Shown here one piece after another: positions 51,745 to 61,407 of a stretch of DNA of 64,000 nucleotides. The number at the start of each line of letters is the position of its first letter. The stretch's first letter is position 1. Position numbers and translations under genes: made by a program. This DNA comes from Planctomycetales bacterium (lineage in GTDB: Bacteria; Planctomycetota; Planctomycetia; Isosphaerales; Isosphaeraceae), in contig DAIDKV010000025.1 of assembly GCA_027449865.1 (NCBI GenBank), forward strand, positions 1-64,000, written 5' to 3'. Below the pieces are notes generated by a model, which ran no database searches, was not told the DNA's origin, and saw only the letters and a program-made list of their open reading frames with translations.

Positions 51745-52908
51745 TTACCGGCCGGAATTCGACCCATCCCCCAGGGCCCGACGGTGCGGGCCGCTACTCT
51801 CGCGGATAATCAGCCGGCCAGGAACGAGAACCTTGAGCGCGGGCGCCGAGGGTTCCTCGATCCGTCGCCGCATCAGACGAAGAGCCTCCTCGGCGATGGC
51901 CTCGGCAGGCGGGGCAAATGTCGTCACACCAAGCGCGAATGAGTCGCCGATCGGTAGGTCGTCGAACCCGGTCAACCCAATCTCGCGAGGGATGCGAGCC
52001 CCCCGCGTGAGCAGTTCAAGAATCAGCCCGATCGCCGTGTAGTCCTGGAAACAGACGACACCATCGACGCGATCGGCGAGGATTCGGTCGGCAAGGCGCT
52101 GGTAGGCCGCTTTCAGGGGGATCTCCGTGTCCTGCTCCAGAACCAGGGGCCGAGGCGTATTCCGCTCCTGATCTCCGATGGCGTTCAGGGCCGCCAGGTA
52201 GCCGGCAAGCCGTCCCTCGTGACTGCTCGTCGGCGAGCCGGTCACGAACGCAACTCGACGCCTCCCCTGATCGAGCAGGTGCCGGGTACATCGGAAGCCG
52301 CCGTCCACGTCGTCCATCGCCACCAGGTCGTATTCGAGCGGACGGTTCGGCCCCCGGAGATTCCGCTCGACGAGGACCACCGGCAGTCCCGCATCCCGAA
52401 ACAATGACAAAATCGCCTCGTCCTCACTCGCCGATGCCCCGCTGACGCGTGATGGAAGGAAGAACAGACCCGAGACCCCAGCCGCCACCGCCCGATTGAC
52501 CCGGCGCCGAAGCTCGACGGGTCCGCCGACCGCCCCCTCTGCCAAGGACTCGGTGTCCAGCTCCATACCATGCCTCCGGGCCATCTGCTGAAACCCCGCC
52601 CGCGTGGTCGAGAGCGTAGCCTGGTGCCATGGGCCCGGCGTCACGCGGAAGCAAAGTGCCCAACGGGCCGTCGAGCCCTCCACCGGCGCCGTCGGCGCCA
52701 GGTAACTGCCCAGCCGATCGAACGTCCGGATCAGGCCCTTGTCCCGAAGAACCTGCAACGCTCGCGAAGCCGTCACGGGCGAGACCTGATGCTCCTCGGC
52801 GATTCCCCGCGAGCTCAGCAACATCCCATCCTGCCAGAGTCCTCTTCGGATCTGGTCCTCGATGAGTCGCGAGATCGTCAGATACTTCGGCCGTCGCTCG
52901 GTCGTCAT
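51745..52908 (-). CDS. AraR-type transcription regulator (GntR HTH plus LacI sensor)
   Basis: A 387-residue regulator. Residues 1-70 form a GntR-type winged helix: RLIEDQIRRGLWQDGMLLSS, then SRGIAEEHQVSPVTASRALQ and KGLIRTFDRLGSYL. The rest is a LacI/periplasmic-binding-like domain, with DVDGGFRCTRHLLDQGRRRV, GYLAALNAIG, GVVCFQDYTAIGLILELL and the closing IGLTGFDDLPIGDSFALGVT. This combination, as in Bacillus AraR, responds to sugars. It is divergent from the DUF1559-lipoprotein-sulfatase-phosphoesterase operon and may control it. Confidence 0.9.
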   Translation of the reverse strand: MTTERRPKYLTISRLIEDQIRRGLWQDGMLLSSRGIAEEHQVSPVTASRALQVLRDKGLIRTFDRLGSYLAPTAPVEGSTARWALCFRVTPGPWHQATLSTTRAGFQQMARRHGMELDTESLAEGAVGGPVELRRRVNRAVAAGVSGLFFLPSRVSGASASEDEAILSLFRDAGLPVVLVERNLRGPNRPLEYDLVAMDDVDGGFRCTRHLLDQGRRRVAFVTGSPTSSHEGRLAGYLAALNAIGDQERNTPRPLVLEQDTEIPLKAAYQRLADRILADRVDGVVCFQDYTAIGLILELLTRGARIPREIGLTGFDDLPIGDSFALGVTTFAPPAEAIAEEALRLMRRRIEEPSAPALKVLVPGRLIIRESSGPHRRALGDGSNSGR

Positions 52909-53266
52909 CCGGTGTCACCATCCCAGACAAGGGCCATCCAGCAGGGCTGACTACCCCAGCACTATAGCCTTACCACAGACTATCGACCAGGCTGAATAGC
53001 GCAGCACTCCCGCGAACCGCTCTCCTCACACGGGTTTCATCAGAAATACATGGAGAAATGACTTGCGAGAGCGACACGCCCTCTGCATAATGCAGGTCTC
53101 TGAGAGAAGTTTTCAGATCTTGCGATCCTGTTTTATTCAGAGTCGATCCAACGAGTAGCGCAGCCCCGGCCGCGCCGTCGCACCTCTGACGTGGGGACGT
53201 CAACGGGTTCGCTGGCTCGCCGTCCCCTCATTCCCCGAGATCGGCCCAGGCCGAGGGAGGTGCCCC
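52909..53266. other. divergent promoter region of regulator and DUF1559 operon
   Basis: About 360 bases separate the AraR-type regulator from the DUF1559 gene. It holds the palindrome at 53083-53095 and moderately AT-rich stretches at 53040-53150. No gene is seen. Transcription of both flanking genes must begin here. Confidence 0.5.
53083..53095. promoter_or_regulatory. candidate operator palindrome
   Basis: CTGCATAATGCAG is a perfect inverted repeat, six bases each side of a central A. It is located in the divergent region between the regulator and its presumed target operon, 171 bases before the DUF1559 start. Size and symmetry fit a GntR or LacI family site. Confidence 0.45.
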
Positions 53267-54274
53267 GTGCGTACAGTGCATGCCTCAGCTTCCGGACGTC
53301 GCGGATTCACGCTGATCGAACTCCTGGTCGTGATCTCCATCATCGCCGTGTTGATCGCCCTGTTACTGCCTGCCGTGCAATCGGCCCGAGAGGCGGCCCG
53401 CAAGGCCTCTTGCTTCAACAATCTCAAGCAGATGGGCCTGGGGATGCACAATTACCTCAGCTCCAACGACTGCTTCCCTCCCGGTTCGCTCTACGGCGAC
53501 GACGCCCTCTACCAGACGCGGGGCACTCCGCTTTTCTCCAACTACGTCGGCTGGGGCGTCGCCATCCTTCCCTACGCCGAGCAGCAGCCGCTGTACAACG
53601 CCTACAACACACTGATGCACAACTGGGATCCCACGAATTCAACAGTGATCTCGACGAAACTGGCCATGCAGATATGCCCCTCGGATATCAACGGTGGAAC
53701 GACGTATCCAACCAACGTCGTGATTAACCCCGGCGTCGGTGCCATCTACGTCAATGTGGCCGAGAGCTCCTACAAGGGAATGGCCGGTAAGTACAGCACA
53801 CCGTCTCCAGGTTTCGACCTCTTCTGGGATTATGCATCCTTTGTACAGTTTCTCTCGCCTTACATGCTCTCGAGCTCGCGCGGCATCCTGTCCGTAGTGG
53901 GGGTGGGTAGCGCAGGTCCGGTGAGCATCGCGACGGTGACCGACGGAACCTCGAACACCTTACTGGTGGGCGAGTACACCACGACCGTATCCGGAGAAAG
54001 CGAAGCAATGTGGGGGGCGAGCTGGGGCTTCCTTTCACTCGGATCGGCTGGCCCGAGCCAGGGTGTCCGGGGAATCCCCAATCTCTCCGTCTGCGAAACC
54101 TACATCGCCTTCAACCGATGCAACCGGGCCTTCGCCAGCCTCCACCCGAGCTCGATGAATTTTCTGATGGCTGATGGGCACGTCAAGTCGATCGGCACCT
54201 ACATCGATTCGAGTGTCTACCTGGCTCTCGCCACGATGCAGGGGAACGAGGTCATCAGCAGCGATTCCTATTGA
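53267..54274 (+). CDS. DUF1559 pseudopilin-like protein
   Basis: A 335-residue DUF1559 protein, with prepilin-like N-terminus [20 protein letters not shown] and [18 protein letters not shown], and the C-terminal H-X9-DG motif [12 protein letters not shown]. It starts with GTG at 53267, with GGGAGG six bases upstream; ATG 53279 would be a poorer choice. It heads an operon with a lipoprotein, a sulfatase and a phosphoesterase, an arrangement suggesting surface binding or uptake of a sulfated or phosphorylated polymer; this is inference. Confidence 0.92.
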   Translation: MRTVHASASGRRGFTLIELLVVISIIAVLIALLLPAVQSAREAARKASCFNNLKQMGLGMHNYLSSNDCFPPGSLYGDDALYQTRGTPLFSNYVGWGVAILPYAEQQPLYNAYNTLMHNWDPTNSTVISTKLAMQICPSDINGGTTYPTNVVINPGVGAIYVNVAESSYKGMAGKYSTPSPGFDLFWDYASFVQFLSPYMLSSSRGILSVVGVGSAGPVSIATVTDGTSNTLLVGEYTTTVSGESEAMWGASWGFLSLGSAGPSQGVRGIPNLSVCETYIAFNRCNRAFASLHPSSMNFLMADGHVKSIGTYIDSSVYLALATMQGNEVISSDSY

Positions 54275-54332
54275 GGCACCCGGCCCCGACGGGAATGACC
54301 CGGGTCGGGTCCGCGTCGAAGGGAGACTCGAC

Positions 54333-54857
54333 ATGGTCCGCCACCAGTTGGCCAACGTTCTGCTCGCCCTCGTTGCCCTTGGCACGATCGGCGGGTGCAG
54401 CTCGGATCCTTATGTCCTCGCCCCGGTCTCGGGGCGCATCACGGTCGATGGCCAGCCCGTGGGCGAGCTGCGGATCAGCTTCGAGCCTGTTGGCTCCGCG
54501 GAGCGGAAAAACCCAGGGCCCGAGTCCGTCGGGATCACCGATGACGACGGCCGATACAGTCTCAAAACGATGGCCGAATCTCCCAGACGAGGCGCCGTCG
54601 TCGGCAAGTGTCGGGTCCGGAGCTCGTCGCTCCCCTCAAAACAGCGACAGGAAATTGCCGACATCCACGCCCCAGGATACGACCCAGTCAAAGAAGTCAA
54701 GGATCTCCGCGAGCAATTACGTCGGCCGACCCGCAAGCAACCAGCCAGAGAGTCCATCGGCGCGATCCCCCTACGCTACAACGACAACACCGAGTTATCC
54801 TTCGACGTGCCGCCGGATGGTACTGACAAGGCCGATTTCGCCATCTCGGCAAAGTAA
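54333..54857 (+). CDS. lipoprotein with carboxypeptidase-regulatory-like domain
   Basis: A 174-residue lipoprotein. Signal MVRHQLANVLLALVALGTIG leads to lipobox GGC. The mature part has a beta-sandwich signature, VSGRITVDGQPVGELRISFE and GITDDDGRYSLKT, as in the carboxypeptidase-regulatory-like proteins that planctomycetes encode directly after DUF1559 genes. GGGAG lies seven bases before ATG 54333. Its stop codon overlaps the sulfatase start by one base. Confidence 0.87.
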   Translation: MVRHQLANVLLALVALGTIGGCSSDPYVLAPVSGRITVDGQPVGELRISFEPVGSAERKNPGPESVGITDDDGRYSLKTMAESPRRGAVVGKCRVRSSSLPSKQRQEIADIHAPGYDPVKEVKDLREQLRRPTRKQPARESIGAIPLRYNDNTELSFDVPPDGTDKADFAISAK

Positions 54858-56374
54858 TGATGATGCGATACTTTTTTCTGATCCTCGGCATGGCTCTGGC
54901 CACGGTGCCATCGGCGCGGGGGTCGGGATCTCCCAATATCCTGGTCTTGCTGGCGGACGACCTGGGATACGGTGACCCGGGATGCTTCAACCCAGACTCG
55001 AAGGCCCCGACGCCCCGGATCGACCGGCTGGCCCGGCAGGGCCGACGTTTCACTGACGCCCATTCGCCCTCATCGGTCTGCTCGCCAACTCGGTACGCCA
55101 TCCTGACCGGCCGATATGCCTGGCGGTCTCGCTTGAAGCTCGGCGTGTTGAATCCCTGGGATCCCGCACTGATCGAGCCGGGGCGGTTGACATTGCCCGC
55201 CCTGCTCAAGCGACACGGCTACCAAACAGCCGCCTTCGGCAAGTGGCATCTCGGCTGGACCTGGGCGACCCAGGGCGACCAACCTCTCCCCGCCGACGGT
55301 CGCACTTTTCCGGCCGGTGTCGACTTCACCCGCCCGATCACGGAAGGACCAGCTTCCCGCGGCTTCAACTTCTTCTTCGGGATGGCCGGGAACACGGTGA
55401 TGTCTCCCTGCCTGCTCGAAGGCGACCGACCGATCTTCACCGGCAGTCGGCCGCCCCTCAATCGCCCGACGAAGATCGAGGGCCTCCCTCATTCGCTCCT
55501 CGATCCCTGGGATGAACGAAACAGCCTGCCGATCCTGACCGATCGGGTCGTCTGGTATCTCGATTCTCTGGGCTCCCGTCCTGATCGATCACCGTTCTTC
55601 CTCTACTTCGCCATGACGGCTCCGCACGCTCCGATCATCCCCCAGGGTCGATTTCGCGGCCTCACCGGCCACGGAGGAGCCTGCGATTTCGTCGCACAGC
55701 TCGACGATACCATCGGCCGTGTCCTCGACGCGATCGACCGAAACGGAATGGCGGAGAACACCCTGGTCATCCTGACCAGCGACAACGGCTCACCTGGCTT
55801 TGCCGACGAGGGGAAGCCAACAGCCTCGGTGATCGCTCAGTACGACCATCGGCCCAACGGTCCATGGCGAGGGATGAAGGGCGATATTCACGAGGGCGGC
55901 CACCGCGTCCCGATGGTCGCCCGATGGCCAGGGCACGTCCCGGCCGGAACGACCTGCAACGAAACCGTCTGCCTGGTCGACCTGATGGCCACCTGCGCCT
56001 CCATCATCGGCGAGAGCTTCCCGGACCAGGCGAGTGAAGACAGCCACGACATCCTGCCCGCGATCCTGGACCAGCCTCATGCAAGGCCGATCCGCGAGGC
56101 CACCGTTCACCACGCCCTCATCGGGATGTTCGCGATCCGGCGCGGGGACTGGAAGCTGATCCTCGGCCGAGGCTCGGGCGGGTTCACGCTCCCTCAGTCC
56201 ATCCCGCCGAGGGCAGGGGAGCCGGCCGGCCAGCTCTACAACCTCCGCGACGACCCCGGCGAGACCCGCAACCGCTACACCGATCGGCCCGAACTCGTCG
56301 CGGATCTGACGGCGGTCCTGGAGACTTACCGACGCACGGGTCGGAGCGCCCCGAAACGATCCTCCACGCCCTGA
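54857..56374 (+). CDS. exported sulfatase (arylsulfatase type)
   Basis: A 505-residue sulfatase. The signal peptide ends near residue 20. Metal ligands are in LLADDLGYGD (Asp34, Asp35). The formylglycine signature CSPTR is at residues 75-79 in the context SSVCSPTRYAILTGRY, and FGKWHLG, TAPHAPI and TSDNGS follow as expected. Cys75 should be oxidised to formylglycine by an anaerobic or aerobic maturase encoded elsewhere. The substrate, probably a sulfated polysaccharide, cannot be predicted. Start is one base into the lipoprotein stop; ATG 54857, 54860 or 54863 are all possible. Confidence 0.93.
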   Translation: MMMRYFFLILGMALATVPSARGSGSPNILVLLADDLGYGDPGCFNPDSKAPTPRIDRLARQGRRFTDAHSPSSVCSPTRYAILTGRYAWRSRLKLGVLNPWDPALIEPGRLTLPALLKRHGYQTAAFGKWHLGWTWATQGDQPLPADGRTFPAGVDFTRPITEGPASRGFNFFFGMAGNTVMSPCLLEGDRPIFTGSRPPLNRPTKIEGLPHSLLDPWDERNSLPILTDRVVWYLDSLGSRPDRSPFFLYFAMTAPHAPIIPQGRFRGLTGHGGACDFVAQLDDTIGRVLDAIDRNGMAENTLVILTSDNGSPGFADEGKPTASVIAQYDHRPNGPWRGMKGDIHEGGHRVPMVARWPGHVPAGTTCNETVCLVDLMATCASIIGESFPDQASEDSHDILPAILDQPHARPIREATVHHALIGMFAIRRGDWKLILGRGSGGFTLPQSIPPRAGEPAGQLYNLRDDPGETRNRYTDRPELVADLTAVLETYRRTGRSAPKRSSTP

Positions 56375-56398
56375 GAATCCGCCATCGGAGCCTGCCCC

Positions 56399-57802
56399 AT
56401 GGACCCGATCCGTCGCCGATCGTTCTTCCAGTCGATGGCTGCACTTGGCCTGGCACCTGCCAGCCAGCCGGCGCCGGCGGTCCCCGGCCGTTCGCTCCTG
56501 CGCCCGGTCGAGTCGACCGGCGAGCTGAGGCGCGGGCCCTATTTGCAAGCCGTCGGCCCCGATCGTGTGGTCGTCCGATGGCGGACCGACAGCGGCGCCA
56601 GGGACGGACGCCTCCGATACGGCGACGCCCCCGACTCCCTCAATCGCCTTGTCCCGGCCCAACTCGTGGAGACAGGCTTCACGGGAACCGAGGACTGGTC
56701 GGCGGTCGTCGAGGGCCTGCAACCCGGGCACACCTATTACTACGCGATCGAAGCCGCGACCGCGGTGCTCGCGGGTGCTGATGAGTTCCATTCCTTCCGA
56801 ACAGCACCCGTCCCCGGCCAGCCCTCGCCCTCTCGATTCTGGGTCCTGGGCGACTGCGGGACCAACCGCGTCGGCACCGGCAACCCGGGCAAGTCGATCT
56901 CGGCCCGCAATGGCTTCCGCCGTTTCGACCGCGGCCAGCCGCCGATCGACGGCATCCTTCTGCTCGGCGACAACGCCTACGGCCACGGGACCGACGCCGA
57001 ATATCAGACCGCTGTGTTCTCCGTCTACCGGGACGAACTGCGCCGGATTCCCGTCTGGCCCTGCATCGGCAACCACGAGCTGACCGACGACTATTTCGGC
57101 ATCTTCACCGTCCCCGAGAAAGGCGAGGCCGGCGGCGTCCCCTCGCGATGTTCGAATTATTATTCGTTCGAGCACGCTAATATCCACTTCACCGTACTGG
57201 ACCTCTGGAAGGCCGAGTGGAAGGATCCGTCGTCGCCGCAGCGTCGATGGCTGGAGCGCGATCTCGCCGAGGCGAGGGGCGACTGGCGGATCGTCGCCGA
57301 GCACTTCCCGCCGTATTGCGACGGTAAGTACGAGTCAGACACCAACGGATTTCTCGTTGATGTTCGCAAGAAGCTCCTTCCGGTGCTCGAGGCGCACGGC
57401 GTCGACCTGCTGCTCAACGGGCACGATCACACGTACCAGCGGTCGTACCTGATCGACGGCCACCACGGTCCCCGCTCGACCTTCGACCCGGCCCATCACC
57501 GGAAGCATGAGAGCGACGGCCGAACTTCGCCGATCGTGAAGGGCAGGGGACCGCATTCGGGGCTGGTCGTGGTCGTGACCGGAACGGCGGGCGCCGAGCA
57601 ACCGGCCGACCCCTCGAATCCACACGACAACCGGCTCGGCCACCCGGTGATGGTCGAACTTCCCGAGGGCGACCAGGACCGCCGCGGTGTCCGTCGGCTC
57701 GGAAGCTTCCTCCTCGAGGTCGACGGCCGGACGCTCGTCGGCACTCAGGTCGACCACCAAGGCGGCGTGGTGGACCGCTTCACGATCCTCAAGCGATCCT
57801 GA
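56399..57802 (+). CDS. Tat-exported metallophosphoesterase, purple acid phosphatase type
   Basis: A 467-residue protein. The N-terminus RRRSFFQSMAALGLAPAS is a twin-arginine type signal. A fibronectin-like purple acid phosphatase N-domain follows (PYLQAVGPDRVVVRWRTDSG, LQPGHTYYYAIEA). The catalytic domain has WVLGDCGT, LLLGDNAYG, CIGNHE, HFPPY and LNGHDHTYQR, the complete set of dinuclear metal-binding blocks. It probably removes phosphate from exported substrates. It is 24 bases after the sulfatase gene, fourth in the DUF1559 operon. Confidence 0.92.
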   Translation: MDPIRRRSFFQSMAALGLAPASQPAPAVPGRSLLRPVESTGELRRGPYLQAVGPDRVVVRWRTDSGARDGRLRYGDAPDSLNRLVPAQLVETGFTGTEDWSAVVEGLQPGHTYYYAIEAATAVLAGADEFHSFRTAPVPGQPSPSRFWVLGDCGTNRVGTGNPGKSISARNGFRRFDRGQPPIDGILLLGDNAYGHGTDAEYQTAVFSVYRDELRRIPVWPCIGNHELTDDYFGIFTVPEKGEAGGVPSRCSNYYSFEHANIHFTVLDLWKAEWKDPSSPQRRWLERDLAEARGDWRIVAEHFPPYCDGKYESDTNGFLVDVRKKLLPVLEAHGVDLLLNGHDHTYQRSYLIDGHHGPRSTFDPAHHRKHESDGRTSPIVKGRGPHSGLVVVVTGTAGAEQPADPSNPHDNRLGHPVMVELPEGDQDRRGVRRLGSFLLEVDGRTLVGTQVDHQGGVVDRFTILKRS

Positions 57803-57905
57803 TTCAAACGCCCGGTGAAGCTGTCTGCTCTGCGGAGAGAACGAGGCGGACGGCGATCAGGCTCCGGACCCGATCCCGTCTCGTCTGGTCTTTCTCCAGG
57901 CTTGC

Positions 57906-59594
57906 TCAGGGCGCCTCGCCAATGGCCCTGCGGAGCCGGAACTGGGCGCGGTTGTAGGTGATGACCGAATCGAGGTAATCGAGACGGGACTGGGCAAGCG
58001 CCTGAATCGGTTGGAGAACCTCGATGGGCCGGGTAGCGCGGGGCAATTCAGCCCCCTGGCGGATGTTGAGGAAGTTGAGCCGGAGCGAGTCGATGGCCTC
58101 GACGAGTGTCTCGCGGGCATCCTTGATCTCGCGGTCGGCCGCCTCGCCGACCTGGTAGGCCGAGATGATGTCGGCGGCGACCTGGGCCTGGACCCGGATC
58201 TTCTCCAGGCGGGCCGTCTCATGCTCGGCGGCCCGTGCACGCATGATGGAAACGTCCATTAATCCGAGCCCGCGCAGCTCCCAGAAGAGGCTGGCGATCG
58301 TGTCGTTCCGGCCGCCGAAGTTGCCGAAGAACGAGCCGGGGCCGCCCCCGAGGGCGCCACCCGCCTCGGTGACGGCCAGACTCGGCACGAACGGGCGGAG
58401 CCGCGCCTGCTTCAGGCGGATCCGGGCCGCCTCGACGAGTTCGCGGGCATTGGCGAGCTCGGGGCGGGCCAGCATGCCCCGGATCACCAGGTCATCGAGC
58501 GGGACGTCGTCCGGAATCATCCGGATGATGGTCTCGGGGGGCTCGACGGGCGCCATGACGAGGCAGGGATCCAGGACCAGCAACCGGACCAGGTTCGCCG
58601 AGGCGGCGAGCAACTGGCCGCTGTCCTGATGGATCTGGCGCCGTCGGTGCTTCAGCTCGGTAAGGGCCCGCCGATGGTCGGCCTCGAGGCCCTGGCCGAG
58701 CCGGGCGAAGGAGCCGGTGATCCGCGAGAGTTCCTCGGCGTTTGCGGCGGCCTCGTGCGAGATCGCGAGTCGTCCCGTGGCGACCTGGAGGTCGAAATAC
58801 GCCTCGGCGATCTGGAGAAGGGTATTATTGGTCGCGGCCTTCAGCCCGGCGCGGTCGGCGGCGACGACCCGCCGCTCGGCCATCGGCCCGAAGATCGCAT
58901 CGGAGAGCCGGAGCGTTCCGCTGAGGCTGTTCAGCGGCGGAGCGCCGGTCCCGGGCGACGGGGCCGGGAACGAGTTCGCGAGCGCTGCCGTCCCGCCCAG
59001 GAACAGCGAGCTACGCGAGACCGTCTGGACCGGCCCGTTGACGGTCTGCACCTGCCCATCCGCCCGATACCAGGTCGGCCCGTAGAACAGCGAGGGGAGC
59101 CACAACGACTGAGCCTGTCCCAGTTCGGCAATCGCCCGGTTGATCCGCTGTCGTGCGATCGCGATATCGATGGCCCGCGCCCCGCCCAGCCGGAGCGCAT
59201 TAGCCAGGTCGATCGGCTCGACCACCCGGCCCGGGATCAGCGTTGGATCGACCGGCAGCTTCGGCGGCGCCGCCGGTGTCTCGTCCGGAGCCGGCCTAGC
59301 CGAGGTCTCGGCCGATCTCGATCTCGCTGCGGCGGGCAACGCCTCGGGGAACGTTGGTGCCCCGACGACTCCCGGCGACACGATGATCGACGAGGAGGCG
59401 ATCGGGACCCGTCCCGACGGTGGTCCGCTCGCCACCGGAGGTCTCGGCGGCGGAATGAACGGCCTCGGCTCCGAGGCGGTTCCCGGGCCGGTCGCCTGGC
59501 CGCTCGCCGTCCCGGTCAGAAGGGCGACGACCAGAGGAGCCCCACTCCATTTCCACCTCGTTCCTGGCCTCGCCGGCATGCCTTCCTTCGCCAT
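57906..59594 (-). CDS. TolC-family outer membrane efflux protein
   Basis: A protein of about 562 residues. A signal peptide is predicted at the N-terminus (PLVVALLTGTASGQ), then a Pro-rich segment to about residue 120, then two long helical halves typical of TolC proteins: IDIAIARQRINRAIAELGQA with LQIAEAYFDLQVATGRLAI, and ARAAEHETARLEKIRVQAQV with AADIISAYQVGEAADREIKD. It forms the outer membrane channel of a tripartite pump. It is divergent from the adaptor gene. Start is uncertain: ATG 59594 or 59579, both with purine-rich upstream bases; the frame further upstream is arginine-rich shadow. Confidence 0.88.
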   Translation of the reverse strand: MAKEGMPARPGTRWKWSGAPLVVALLTGTASGQATGPGTASEPRPFIPPPRPPVASGPPSGRVPIASSSIIVSPGVVGAPTFPEALPAAARSRSAETSARPAPDETPAAPPKLPVDPTLIPGRVVEPIDLANALRLGGARAIDIAIARQRINRAIAELGQAQSLWLPSLFYGPTWYRADGQVQTVNGPVQTVSRSSLFLGGTAALANSFPAPSPGTGAPPLNSLSGTLRLSDAIFGPMAERRVVAADRAGLKAATNNTLLQIAEAYFDLQVATGRLAISHEAAANAEELSRITGSFARLGQGLEADHRRALTELKHRRRQIHQDSGQLLAASANLVRLLVLDPCLVMAPVEPPETIIRMIPDDVPLDDLVIRGMLARPELANARELVEAARIRLKQARLRPFVPSLAVTEAGGALGGGPGSFFGNFGGRNDTIASLFWELRGLGLMDVSIMRARAAEHETARLEKIRVQAQVAADIISAYQVGEAADREIKDARETLVEAIDSLRLNFLNIRQGAELPRATRPIEVLQPIQALAQSRLDYLDSVITYNRAQFRLRRAIGEAP

Positions 59595-59927
59595 CCTGCC
59601 GGATCTCCCGTCCCGAACCCCTCTTCGACGCAAAGGTCTCCGGCACCGCTCGCGCCTTCCGCCCATCCCCTGACTTCCGCTCTTCCCATATCGTCATCCG
59701 GATCGATCGGCTAAACACATCCGGACCAAAACTGGGAAGGTCTGATGGATTTTTCGAGAAGAGATTGTGAAGATAAGGTGAAATCGTCGCATGGGAACGC
59801 GGTGGGGACTGGGGTGGAAGCTCCGACCAACTGGGAATTTAAGATCAGCCATCCGGGTCGGCGAGCCCGAACTGAGTCGGTCGGTGCCATGCCCTCGCCA
59901 GGGGCGTCCCGCCGGGGAGTCTGGATC
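59595..59927. other. divergent region between TolC and adaptor genes
   Basis: About 330 bases hold the promoters of the tolC-like and adaptor genes. The adaptor frame stays open from 59745, but the part before 59928 lacks ribosome sites. The stretch 59700-59790 is less GC-rich and contains the repeat ATCCGGA at 59697-59703 and 59719-59725. No gene is supported. Confidence 0.45.
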
Positions 59928-61298
59928 ATGGGGGTTTTCCACAAACGGGGAGGTCGGACACCTCGGCGCTGGGCACGCCTGGTCGGCGTGGTTCTGGTGC
60001 TGGCGGTCACCGGCGCGGGGGTCTGGTTGTCGCGAAGGGGCGCGCAATCGAGGGAGATCTCTCCGCTCCCGGAGCGTCCCCGGAAGGCGGCGCCGAGGAT
60101 CGTGGAGACGGTGCGGCCTCAGGCTGGCGGGATCCAGCGGACGATCCAGCAACCGGCGACGATCCTAGCGTTCGAGACGGTAGACCTCTTCGCGATGGTC
60201 TCGGGCTATCTGAAGAGCCAGGCGGTGGACATCGGCTCGAGAATCCGGAAGGGGGACGTGCTGGCGGAGATTGACGTTCCGAGGGACGCGAAGGCGGTCG
60301 AGGAGGCGGCGTCGCTGGTCGAGCAGGAGCGGGCCCGGATCGTCCAGGCGAACGCGCAGATCAAGGTGGCCGAGTCGCAGCAGAGCGCCTCCGAGGCCGC
60401 CGCGAGCCAGGCCGCCTCGGACGTCGATCGCGTGAAGGCCGAGCGGATCCTGGCCGAGAAGCAACTGGCACGCATCTCCGGGCTGGTTGCGGAGAGAGCG
60501 GCCGACCTGCGGTTAGTCGATGAGCAGCAGAGCCGCCTCGATGCCGCCCGCGCCGCCGAGCGGACCGCGGAGATCGCCGTCCGGACGGCCCGGGCCCGCG
60601 CCCTGGCCGCCGCCGCCGAGGTGGAGAAGGCGAAGGCCGATGCCTCGCAGGCCCGGGCGTCGCTCGGCGTGGCCGAGTCGAGCCACGATCGCCTACGGGT
60701 CAACCTGCGATACGCTCGGATCGTCGCGCCGTTCGACGGCGTGGTCACTCTTCGGACCTTCCACCCGGGGGCCCTGATCCACTCGGCGACGGGAGGCGGC
60801 GAGGCGCCTCTGCTCACCGTCAAGCGGACCGACCGGATGCGGGTCGTGGTCCTGGTCCCGGACCGAGACGTCGTCTGGACCAAGGTCGGCGACCGGGCCG
60901 TCGTGAGTGTCGACGCCCTGGATGGTCGCCACTTTGACGGGACCCTTGCTCGGATCGCCCGGTCCGAGGATGCCGAGCGGATGATGCGGGTGGAGATCGA
61001 CCTGCCCAACCCCGACGACTCACTCTACGACGGCATGTATGGCAAGGCGACGATCACGCTCGGGCGGAACCCCAGGAGCCTCGCCGTGCCCCCGACCTGC
61101 TTCTTCGACCGGATCGGCCGCTCGCAGGGCATGGTCTACGTCGTGAGGGACAGCACCGCTCGTCGGGCCGAGGTCCGGATCGGCAGCGACAACGGATCCA
61201 TGGTCGAGGTCCTCTCGGGGATCGGAGTGGACGACCTCCTGATCAAGCGATCGGGGGCACCGATCGAGGATGGTATGCCCATCGCCCTGGCGAAATAG
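59928..61298 (+). CDS. RND efflux periplasmic adaptor (HlyD/MFP family)
   Basis: A protein of about 456 residues. An N-terminal membrane anchor (RLVGVVLVLAVTGAGVWLS) precedes the lipoyl-like and barrel-sandwich segments: VSGYLKSQAVDIGSRIRKGD with VLAEIDVP, a long coiled-coil hairpin of alternating Ala/Glu/Arg, then RYARIVAPFDGVVTLRTFHP and GALIHSATGG. It links the RND pump to the TolC channel. ATG 59928 is chosen because GGGGAG lies eight bases upstream and the anchor starts directly after it; ATG 59889 and 59745 are less likely. It precedes the pump gene by 109 bases. Confidence 0.9.
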   Translation: MGVFHKRGGRTPRRWARLVGVVLVLAVTGAGVWLSRRGAQSREISPLPERPRKAAPRIVETVRPQAGGIQRTIQQPATILAFETVDLFAMVSGYLKSQAVDIGSRIRKGDVLAEIDVPRDAKAVEEAASLVEQERARIVQANAQIKVAESQQSASEAAASQAASDVDRVKAERILAEKQLARISGLVAERAADLRLVDEQQSRLDAARAAERTAEIAVRTARARALAAAAEVEKAKADASQARASLGVAESSHDRLRVNLRYARIVAPFDGVVTLRTFHPGALIHSATGGGEAPLLTVKRTDRMRVVVLVPDRDVVWTKVGDRAVVSVDALDGRHFDGTLARIARSEDAERMMRVEIDLPNPDDSLYDGMYGKATITLGRNPRSLAVPPTCFFDRIGRSQGMVYVVRDSTARRAEVRIGSDNGSMVEVLSGIGVDDLLIKRSGAPIEDGMPIALAK

Positions 61299-61407
61299 CC
61301 CTCCTCACAGACCCTAGGATTCGCGGCCAAAGCCGCATTCCGTTTGACCACCCCGAATGGGTTCGCAGTGCCCGCTTTTTCACTGCCGGACCCGGAGAGC
61401 CAACTCG

